Below, piece by piece: positions 32,022 to 37,520 of a DNA stretch of 37,520 bases. The notes below the pieces were generated by a model. It did no database searches. It was given only the letters and a program-made list of their open reading frames with translations, and had not been told where the DNA came from. Made by a program: the position numbers and the translations under genes. The first letter of the stretch is position 1, and each line of letters starts with the position of its first letter. This DNA comes from Ramlibacter sp. (GTDB lineage Bacteria > Pseudomonadota > Gammaproteobacteria > Burkholderiales > Burkholderiaceae_C): NCBI GenBank assembly GCA_028292245.1, contig JAQGMS010000087.1, positions 1 through 37,520 on the forward strand. Reading direction: 5' to 3'.

Positions 32022-33011
32022 ATGTCCAAAGCCTTCGCCAGCCAAGCCGACCTGGCCGACAAGAAAATCACGTTCGAGCAGCTCAGCGCGCATTGCTGGG
32101 CGTACACCGCCGAGGGCGACCCGAACTCGGGCGTCATCATCGGCGAGAAGTTCATCATGGTCAGCGACGCGACCGCCACCCCGGCGATGGCGCAAGACCT
32201 GATCGCGCGCATCCGCGCGGTCAGCGACAAGCCGATCAAGTACGTGCTGCTCACGCACTATCACGCCGTGCGTGTGCTGGGCGCCAGCGCCTACGCGGCC
32301 GAAGGCGCGACGGAGGTCATCGCCAGCCAGGGCACGCTGGAGCTGATCGTGGAGCGCGGCAAGGAAGACATGCAATCGGAGATGGAACGCTTTCCGCGGC
32401 TGTTTCGAAATGCCGAGAGCGTGCCCGGACTGACCTGGCCGACGTTGGTGATCGGCGGGGGAAACCCCGTCAAGGGCGAAGTGCCGGGCAAGCTCACGCT
32501 GGACCTGGGCGGGGTGAGGGTGCAGGTATGGCATCCGGGGCCGGGCCACACGCGCGGCGACACCGTGGCCTGGGTCGAGGACGAGAAAGTGCTGTTCTCC
32601 GGCGACCTGGTCGAGTACGAAGCGGGCGTCTACACCGGCGACGCCCATCTGGAGGAATGGCCCGCCACGCTGGAAGCGTTGCGGGCGTTGCGCGCCGAAG
32701 CGATCGTGCCCGGCCGCGGCGAAGCGATGAAAGGCCTGGCGCAGGTCAACAAGGCGCTGGACTACACCAAGCACTGGGTCGAAACGCTGTACGCCTGCGG
32801 CAAGGAGGCCGCCGCCGCCGACATGGACCTGAAGGCGGCGATGGAGCACACCCGCAAGCGGATGGACCCGGTGTTCGGCCACGTGTTCATCTACGAGCAC
32901 TGCCTGCCGTTCGACGTGAGCCGGGCCTTCGACGAAGCGCGGGGCATCAAGAACCCGCGCATCTGGACAGCCGAGCGCGACAAGGAAATGTGGGCAGCCT
33001 TGCAGGTGTAG
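32022..33011 (+). CDS. metallo-beta-lactamase-fold protein with altered metal motif
   Basis: Protein of 329 residues with the overall MBL layout: GVIIGEKFIMVSDATAT, YVLLTHYHAVRVLGA (79-87 region), HPGPGHTRGD (171-180), LFSGDLVEY (D195) and VPGRGEAM. The H-x-H-x-D-H motif reads H79-Y-H81-A-V83-R84, so the Asp and third His are replaced. That should remove most of metal site 2 and may give a mononuclear or non-hydrolytic protein. I recall a Burkholderiales group with this HYHAVR form, so it is unlikely to be a sequencing error. The function is unknown. Confidence 0.82.
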   Translation: MSKAFASQADLADKKITFEQLSAHCWAYTAEGDPNSGVIIGEKFIMVSDATATPAMAQDLIARIRAVSDKPIKYVLLTHYHAVRVLGASAYAAEGATEVIASQGTLELIVERGKEDMQSEMERFPRLFRNAESVPGLTWPTLVIGGGNPVKGEVPGKLTLDLGGVRVQVWHPGPGHTRGDTVAWVEDEKVLFSGDLVEYEAGVYTGDAHLEEWPATLEALRALRAEAIVPGRGEAMKGLAQVNKALDYTKHWVETLYACGKEAAAADMDLKAAMEHTRKRMDPVFGHVFIYEHCLPFDVSRAFDEARGIKNPRIWTAERDKEMWAALQV

Positions 33012-33076
33012 GCCGCCGCTGACAACCCGGCCGCGTGGTGGACGACACTGCTGCTGTGCCTGGATTGCCTAAGCTG

Positions 33077-33088
33077 GAGGACGTCCTC
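33077..33088. repeat. perfect 12-bp palindrome before the small gene
   Basis: GAGGACGTCCTC, 15 bases upstream of the ATG at 33104 and directly before the AGGAG ribosome site. It may be an operator or may hide the ribosome site in a hairpin. Confidence 0.5.
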
Positions 33089-33103
33089 ACAGGAGATTTC
33101 CCG

Positions 33104-33409
33104 ATGGTTCCCAACAAATCCACGCCGCGCATCCTGCAGCAGCAACCGGTGCGCAGCAGCGACCCGCAACAGCAGCAATCCGGATCGAGCGACTTCCAGC
33201 CCAAGCCGGCCGCACCCAAGGGCGAGCAGCAGATGGGCGAAGGCAGCTACGAAGGCACGCGCGACTACAACAACCGCACCGCGGAATACCTGAAGAAGGC
33301 CGATGTCGAGGCCGACGCAGAGGCGGCGAAGCCGCGTTCCGAAGAGGAAGCGCGCGAGCTGGACGCGGCCGAGGAAGAGGGCAAGTCCCACTCCAAGGGC
33401 GAACACTGA
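33104..33409 (+). CDS. small disordered hydrophilic protein
   Basis: Protein of 101 residues without a known domain. It is Gln/Ser/Pro-rich at the start (ILQQQPVRSSDPQQQQSGSS), then has a short motif GEGSYEGTRDYNNRTAEYLKKADVEA, shown here as one run interrupted by no other domain, and a Glu/Ala/Lys-rich tail (SEEEARELDAAEEEGKSHS). It is probably disordered and soluble. Similar small proteins occur in related bacteria from memory. The start is decided by AGGAG eight bases before the ATG at 33104. It is convergent with the DUF6279 gene, ten bases apart. Confidence 0.75.
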   Translation: MVPNKSTPRILQQQPVRSSDPQQQQSGSSDFQPKPAAPKGEQQMGEGSYEGTRDYNNRTAEYLKKADVEADAEAAKPRSEEEARELDAAEEEGKSHSKGEH

Positions 33410-33419
33410 CGCTTTCGCC

Positions 33420-34292
33420 TCAGCGCTGCGCGGCGAGCTCGCGCAGGTCGCGCTGGTAGGCACGCAGCCGCCGCACCGCCGCGGCGCGCTGGGCGGAGCT
33501 GGTGCTGTTGTGCAGCACCGCGAAGCTCCGGCAACCTTCCTCGATGAGCGCATTCTGGTAGGCGCGGTCGGCCGCATCGGCCGGTTCCCGCAGGCGATCC
33601 ATCAAGCCATGCATCCAACCGCGCGCCTCGCCGAAGGGCAGTGAGGGCGCTGTGATCTTGCGCAGCGTCTGCAGCATGTCGCGCTGCCGTCGCTCGCGCC
33701 CGGCCAGCGTGCGCACCGGGTCGAAAGCGGACTGCTGGAGCTGCCCGCGCAGCGCCAGGCGCTGCGGCTCATCGAGCTTGCCGTAGATCATCTCGCTGCG
33801 CTCCAGGAATTGGTCGAAGCGCTTTTCGGTCCGTTCAGCTGCGGGCGGCCGGATCCATTCCTTGCGAAAGGCGGCGTTGCTTTTCTGGAATTTGCGCTCG
33901 ACCTGCAGCAGTTGCTCGGAGGTGAGGCTGGTGGCGAGCGTGACCAAAGCGGGCTCCGCGCGGTCCGCGATGGCGTCGAGCCGCTCCCTCAAGTGGCCAA
34001 AGAAGGCACAGAACTGCGGCGCCCCGATGTCCCCCGGCGCGGCCTGGTCCATGCTCTGCAGCAGCTTGCCCAACTGCGGCAGTTCATCGGTGCGGTGCCA
34101 TTGGTGCAGCCGCGCCAGGTCTTCGCGCACCCGGGCAGTCTGGTCGTCGTCGAAGTCGACGTAGCCGTCCAGCCACCAGTACGCGACCTCGCCCAGGTTG
34201 TTGTAGCCCAGCTTGATGGCGCTGCAGCCCGCCAGCGCGGCGGCCAGCGCCAGCAGGCCGATAATCCGGCCAAGTCTCGAAGCGATGCTCAT
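33420..34292 (-). CDS. DUF6279 family lipoprotein
   Basis: Lipoprotein of 290 residues, function unknown. The signal peptide (MSIASRLGRIIGLLALAAAL) ends in the lipobox LAGC with Cys23, followed by SAIKLGYNNLGEVAYWWLDGY, the start of the DUF6279 domain. The rest is mostly helical (DDDQTARVREDLARLHQWHR, TSEQLLQVERKFQKSNAAF). The start at 34292 lies 16 bases from the divergent glmU ATG; no SD is seen on this strand, so a slightly earlier ATG at 34310 is possible. Confidence 0.83.
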   Translation of the reverse strand: MSIASRLGRIIGLLALAAALAGCSAIKLGYNNLGEVAYWWLDGYVDFDDDQTARVREDLARLHQWHRTDELPQLGKLLQSMDQAAPGDIGAPQFCAFFGHLRERLDAIADRAEPALVTLATSLTSEQLLQVERKFQKSNAAFRKEWIRPPAAERTEKRFDQFLERSEMIYGKLDEPQRLALRGQLQQSAFDPVRTLAGRERRQRDMLQTLRKITAPSLPFGEARGWMHGLMDRLREPADAADRAYQNALIEEGCRSFAVLHNSTSSAQRAAAVRRLRAYQRDLRELAAQR

Positions 34293-34308
34293 TGAAGAAG
34301 GAAAGTCC

Positions 34309-35703
34309 ATGACAACAGTCGATGTGGTCATCATGGCCGCCGGCAAAGGCGTGCGCATGAAGAGCCGTTTGCCCAAAGTGCTGCATCGTTTGGCCGGCCG
34401 CCCATTGTTGCAGCATGTGCTGGCCAGCGTGTCGGCCCTGCAGGCGCGGCGTGTGGTGGTGATCACCGGCAGCGGCGCGGAACAGGTGGAAGCGGCGGTG
34501 GCGGCGTGGCTGCCGGACGGCCCGGCACCAGCGTTCGTCCGGCAGGAGCCCCAATTGGGCACGGGCCACGCCGTGCAGCAGGCCGTGCCGGTATTGCCCG
34601 ACGACGGCACCGCCTTGATCCTCAACGGCGACGTGCCGCTGGTCGAAGCGGCGACCTTGCAGAAATTGGTGGACACCAGCGGTGGCCGCCGGCTGGCCCT
34701 GCTCACCGTGGACATGCAGGACCCCACCGGCTATGGCCGCATCCTGCGCAGCGGCGACGCCGTCTGGGCGATCGTCGAACACAAGGACGCCAGCGAGGAG
34801 CAGCGCGACATCCGCGAGATCTACACCGGCTTCATGGCCGTGCCCAACGTGCTGCTCAAGCGCTGGCTGGCGCGCCTGAAGAACGACAACGCGCAGGGCG
34901 AGTACTACCTCACCGACATCGTGAAGATGGCGGTGGACGATGGCGCCGACGTGGTGGCCGTGAAGACACAGGACAAGGTACAGGTGGACGGCGTGAACAG
35001 CCCGTCGCAACTGGCGGACCTCGAACGGGCATTCCAGTTGCGCCAGGCCCAGGCCTTGATGGAGCAGGGCGTCCGCATCGCCGATCCGGCGCGGTTCGAC
35101 CTGCGCGGCGAACTGGCCTGCGCCCAGGACGTGGAAATCGATGTCAACTGCATCTTCGAGGGACAGGTTTCGCTGGGCGACGGCGTGAAGATCGGCGCCA
35201 ATTGCGTCATCGCCAATGCCGCCATCGCTGCCGGCGCCGTGATCCACCCCTTCACGCACATCGACGGCGAGAAATTGGGCGTGCGGGTCGGCGAGGGCGC
35301 GCTGGTCGGGCCCTTCGCGCGCCTGCGGCCGGGAGCCGACCTGGGACCGGAAGTGCACATCGGCAATTTTGTCGAGGTCAAGAATGCGACGCTGGCGCGC
35401 GGCGCCAAAGCCAACCACCTCGCCTACCTGGGCGACGCCACGGTGGGCGAGCGCGTCAACTATGGCGCCGGCTCCATCACGGCCAACTACGACGGCGCCA
35501 ACAAGCACCGCACGGTGATCGAGGAAGACGTCCACATCGGCAGCAACAGCGTGCTGGTCGCGCCGGTGACGATCGGCAAGGGTGGCACGGTGGGCGCCAG
35601 TTCCACCATCACCAAGAACACACCGGCCGGCGCGCTGTCGATCGCCCGCGGCAAGCAGGTAAGCATCGCCGGCTGGCAACGGCCGAAGAAGGCCGGCGGG
35701 TAG
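34309..35703 (+). CDS. glmU: bifunctional UDP-GlcNAc pyrophosphorylase / glucosamine-1-P acetyltransferase
   Basis: Makes UDP-GlcNAc, the precursor of murein and lipid A, 464 residues. The N-terminal uridyltransferase has IMAAGKGVRMKSRLPKVLH, QLGTGHAVQQA, LNGDVPL and GYGRILR. The C-terminal left-handed beta-helix acetyltransferase has GPFARLRPGADL, VEVKNATLARGAKANHLAYLGD (two adjoining motifs), NYGAGSITANYDGANKH and GSNSVLVAPV. AAGGA lies before the ATG at 34309. It lies close to glmS, separated by the divergent asnC gene. Confidence 0.98.
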   Translation: MTTVDVVIMAAGKGVRMKSRLPKVLHRLAGRPLLQHVLASVSALQARRVVVITGSGAEQVEAAVAAWLPDGPAPAFVRQEPQLGTGHAVQQAVPVLPDDGTALILNGDVPLVEAATLQKLVDTSGGRRLALLTVDMQDPTGYGRILRSGDAVWAIVEHKDASEEQRDIREIYTGFMAVPNVLLKRWLARLKNDNAQGEYYLTDIVKMAVDDGADVVAVKTQDKVQVDGVNSPSQLADLERAFQLRQAQALMEQGVRIADPARFDLRGELACAQDVEIDVNCIFEGQVSLGDGVKIGANCVIANAAIAAGAVIHPFTHIDGEKLGVRVGEGALVGPFARLRPGADLGPEVHIGNFVEVKNATLARGAKANHLAYLGDATVGERVNYGAGSITANYDGANKHRTVIEEDVHIGSNSVLVAPVTIGKGGTVGASSTITKNTPAGALSIARGKQVSIAGWQRPKKAGG

Positions 35704-35712
35704 CAGCACCGC

Positions 35713-36225
35713 TCACTGCGTACGGGGTGGGGTCAGCGGAACCCGCGGTTGGAACTTGGCACGGCGCACTGAAAAGAAGGCCTTGACGTTGCGCACGTTG
35801 GCGTCGCTCGTGAACAGGCGCTGGGCAAGCGCCAGGTAGTCCGGCATGTCGCGCGCGTACACCACCAGGATGAAATCAGGACCGGGCGAGACGCGGTAGC
35901 ACTGCTGGACGGCATCGTCGCCGGCGACGCGCGACTCGAATGCCTCCTGCTGTTCCTGCCCCTGGTGGTCCAGCGTGATCTCGACGATGGCCTGCAGCCC
36001 ATGCCCCAACAGCGGTGCGAGGCGATCCGCACTGAGGACTGCCACTTGCCGCTCGACCAGGCCCGCATCGCGCAACCGCTTGACCCGGCGCAGGCAGGTC
36101 GGTGGCGAGACATGGACCCGGGCAGCCAAGTCCTGGTTGCTGAGCGAGGCGTCCGTCTGCAGCTGATCGAGCAGGGCGAGATCTGTGGCGTCGAGCGAGG
36201 TTATTGCTTCCGAAATTAATGGCAT
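35713..36225 (-). CDS. Lrp/AsnC family transcriptional regulator
   Basis: Regulator of 170 residues. The N-terminal helix-turn-helix (LDATDLALLDQLQTDASLS, NQDLAARVHVSPPTCLRRVKRL) is followed by the RAM effector domain (HGLQAIVEITLDHQ, QCYRVSPGPDFILVVYARD, AQRLFTSDANVRNVK). The effector is not known. It is divergent from glmS and its promoter contains a 26-bp inverted repeat, so it may regulate itself and possibly glmS. The ATG follows a perfect TATAAT by six bases. Confidence 0.93.
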   Translation of the reverse strand: MPLISEAITSLDATDLALLDQLQTDASLSNQDLAARVHVSPPTCLRRVKRLRDAGLVERQVAVLSADRLAPLLGHGLQAIVEITLDHQGQEQQEAFESRVAGDDAVQQCYRVSPGPDFILVVYARDMPDYLALAQRLFTSDANVRNVKAFFSVRRAKFQPRVPLTPPRTQ

Positions 36226-36260
36226 TCAGGAATTATATTTCTTACCTGAAAATATGTGGA
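36225..36260 (-). promoter_or_regulatory. asnC promoter with overlapping inverted repeat
   Basis: On the minus strand TCCACA (36260-36255) and a perfect TATAAT (36237-36232) are 17 bases apart. TTCAGG (36225-36230) and CCTGAA (36245-36250), read on the plus strand, are perfect arms 14 bases apart that enclose the -10 box. An Lrp-family dimer binding here would block transcription. The ATG starts six bases after the -10 box, so the message is probably leaderless. Confidence 0.65.
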
Positions 36261-36304
36261 AGTTAATTACATACCTATCTGAATTTAGAACGCATATTTC
36301 GAGC

Positions 36305-36316
36305 GTAGGAGCCTAC
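36305..36316 (+). repeat. small hairpin in the glmS leader
   Basis: GTAGG-AG-CCTAC in the 116-base AT-rich region before glmS. A possible glmS promoter (TTAATT 36263-36268 and TAGAAC 36286-36291) is weak. No glmS ribozyme fold is expected or seen. Confidence 0.3.
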
Positions 36317-36341
36317 AGTGCCGCAAAGCAAAGGAGTTCCC

Positions 36342-37520
36342 ATGTGTGGCATCGTCGGCGCCGTCTCTCACCGCAACATCGTTCCCATCCTCGTCCAAGG
36401 TTTGCAGCGGCTGGAATACCGCGGCTATGACTCCTGCGGGGTCGCGGTCTACGCCGATGGCTTGAAGCGCGCCCGCAGCACCGACCGTGTCGCTGAATTG
36501 CTGACCCAGGTCGAACAGGAGCACATCACCGGTACGACCGGCATTGCCCACACACGCTGGGCGACGCACGGCGCACCGGCGGTGCACAACGCCCACCCGC
36601 ACTTCAGCCATGGCCCGGGCAAGAATGCCGCCAGCAAGCCGGGACGCGTGGCCCTGGTGCACAACGGCATCATCGAGAACCACGACGAACTGCGTGCGGC
36701 GCTCAAGGCCAAGGGTTACGAGTTTTCCAGCCAGACCGACACCGAGGTGATCTCCCACCTGATCGACAGCGTCTACGACGGCGACCTGTTCGATGCGGTC
36801 AAGGCCGCGGTCGGACAACTGCATGGCGCTTACGCGATCGCGGTGTTCTGCAAGGACGAGCCGCATCGCGTCGTGGGCGCGCGCGCCGGCTCGCCGCTGA
36901 TCCTGGGCGTGGGCATCGAGGGGGGCGAAAACTTCCTGGCCAGCGACGCGATGGCGCTGGCCGGCGTGACCGACCAGATCGTGTACCTGGATGAAGGCGA
37001 CGTGGTCGACGTGCAGCTCGGCAAGTACTGGATCGTCGACAAGGCGCACAAGCCGGTCACGCGTCCGGTCAAGACCGTGCAGGCGCACAGCGGCGCGGCG
37101 GAGCTCGGGCCCTACCGCCACTACATGCAAAAGGAAATCTTCGAACAGCCACGCGCCGTTGCCGACACGCTGGAGGGTGTGCAGGCTATCGTGCCCGAGC
37201 TGTTCGGCGATGGCGCTTACCGCGTGTTCAAGGAAATCGACTCGGTGCTGATACTGGCTTGCGGCACCAGCTACTACAGCGGATGCACCGCCAAGTACTG
37301 GCTGGAAGGCATCGCGAAGATCCCAACGCAAGTCGAGATCGCCAGCGAGTACCGTTATCGCGACACCGTGCCCGACCCGTCCACGCTGGTGGTCACGATC
37401 AGCCAATCGGGCGAGACCGCCGATACGCTGGCGGCGCTGCGTCACGCCCAGGGCCGGGGCATGACGCAGACACTCACGGTGTGCAACGTCGCGACCTCGG
37501 CGATGGTGCGCGAATGCAAA
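36342..37520 (+). CDS. glmS: glutamine-fructose-6-phosphate aminotransferase (3' end outside window)
   Basis: Makes glucosamine-6-phosphate, the first step of amino-sugar synthesis. The open frame runs 393 codons to the window end, of about 610 expected. The N-terminal glutaminase domain begins [12 protein letters not shown] with the catalytic Cys after Met, and has [20 protein letters not shown] and [13 protein letters not shown]. The linker ([11 protein letters not shown]) and the first part of the isomerase SIS domain ([25 protein letters not shown]) follow. AAGGAG lies five bases before the ATG. The neighbouring glmU feeds the same UDP-GlcNAc pathway. Confidence 0.98.
   Translation, partial: MCGIVGAVSHRNIVPILVQGLQRLEYRGYDSCGVAVYADGLKRARSTDRVAELLTQVEQEHITGTTGIAHTRWATHGAPAVHNAHPHFSHGPGKNAASKPGRVALVHNGIIENHDELRAALKAKGYEFSSQTDTEVISHLIDSVYDGDLFDAVKAAVGQLHGAYAIAVFCKDEPHRVVGARAGSPLILGVGIEGGENFLASDAMALAGVTDQIVYLDEGDVVDVQLGKYWIVDKAHKPVTRPVKTVQAHSGAAELGPYRHYMQKEIFEQPRAVADTLEGVQAIVPELFGDGAYRVFKEIDSVLILACGTSYYSGCTAKYWLEGIAKIPTQVEIASEYRYRDTVPDPSTLVVTISQSGETADTLAALRHAQGRGMTQTLTVCNVATSAMVRECK

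Noticed and set aside
36226-36341. glmS ribozyme in the glmS leader
   Set aside because: The leader is short and AT-rich, has none of the ribozyme core elements, and the ribozyme is essentially a Gram-positive feature.
1-37520. CRISPR arrays, tRNA or rRNA genes, insertion sequences, prophage genes
   Set aside because: I looked for spaced repeats, tRNA-like clover-leaf ends and transposase or integrase motifs and found none that I could support.

Overview
The window is a gene-dense, GC-rich stretch of a betaproteobacterial chromosome, most likely order Burkholderiales and probably family Comamonadaceae (Variovorax/Ramlibacter-like). The placement rests on the ribosomal L13 and S9 proteins, the erpA-anmK-M23 peptidase-tyrS order, several families common in this order (DUF6776, DUF2917, DUF6279, DUF4136) and a hairpin-rich intergenic repeat of a kind I remember from Comamonadaceae. 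These are judgements from memory, not from a search. I see no rRNA, tRNA, insertion sequence, prophage or CRISPR array. No stretch longer than about 170 bases lacks a gene. Layout: (1) 1-2492 (+): rplM (5' truncated) and rpsI with a terminator, then a DUF6776 membrane protein, a bactofilin and erpA. (2) 2504-5014 (-): anmK and an M23 murein endopeptidase (TTG start), divergent from tyrS (+). (3) 6429-9073: a cupin lipoprotein (-), a vapBC toxin-antitoxin pair, a cation-diffusion-facilitator transporter and dtd, which appears to start at CTG. (4) 9078-12159: ybeY-phoH (-) divergent from ruvA-ruvB (+). (5) 12108-17368 (-): a co-directional run of a PTR1/FolM-like pteridine reductase, a FolB/FolX-family enzyme, ttcA, a DUF4136 lipoprotein, a histidine phosphatase and a 594-residue membrane protein that joins a fatty-acid-hydroxylase/alkylglycerol-monooxygenase-like half to a YhhN/TMEM86 lysoplasmalogenase-like half. 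(6) 17386-19655 (+): a COG1565 (MidA/NDUFAF7-like) methyltransferase, a DUF2905 protein and a ROK sugar kinase. (7) 19666-24620 (-): cca, a dapA that looks unlike the usual betaproteobacterial one, a GST, and the soluble lytic transglycosylase slt. (8) 24630-28825 (+): 5-formyl-THF cyclo-ligase, the repeat, and a heterodimeric MdlA/MdlB-type ABC exporter. (9) 28833-34292: LysR (-), DUF2917 (+), a TfoX-domain protein (-), tetR-gntK (+), an atypical metallo-beta-lactamase-fold protein (+), a small disordered protein (+) and a DUF6279 lipoprotein (-). (10) 34309-37520: glmU (+), an AsnC/Lrp regulator (-) and glmS (+, cut by the window end). Much of the window serves the cell envelope: amino-sugar supply (glmS, glmU), murein turnover (M23 peptidase, slt, anmK), shape (bactofilin) and several lipoproteins. 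The most interesting signals are three. The hydroxylase-lysoplasmalogenase fusion looks like a two-step ether-lipid enzyme. It lies in the same transcriptional direction as enzymes able to make a tetrahydropterin, the cofactor class that animal alkylglycerol monooxygenase needs. Finally, a -10-like hexamer recurs 6 to 8 bases before the start codon at about ten genes, which suggests widespread leaderless transcription; the regulator genes vapB, asnC and tetR are among them, with operator-like inverted repeats overlapping or flanking the promoter.
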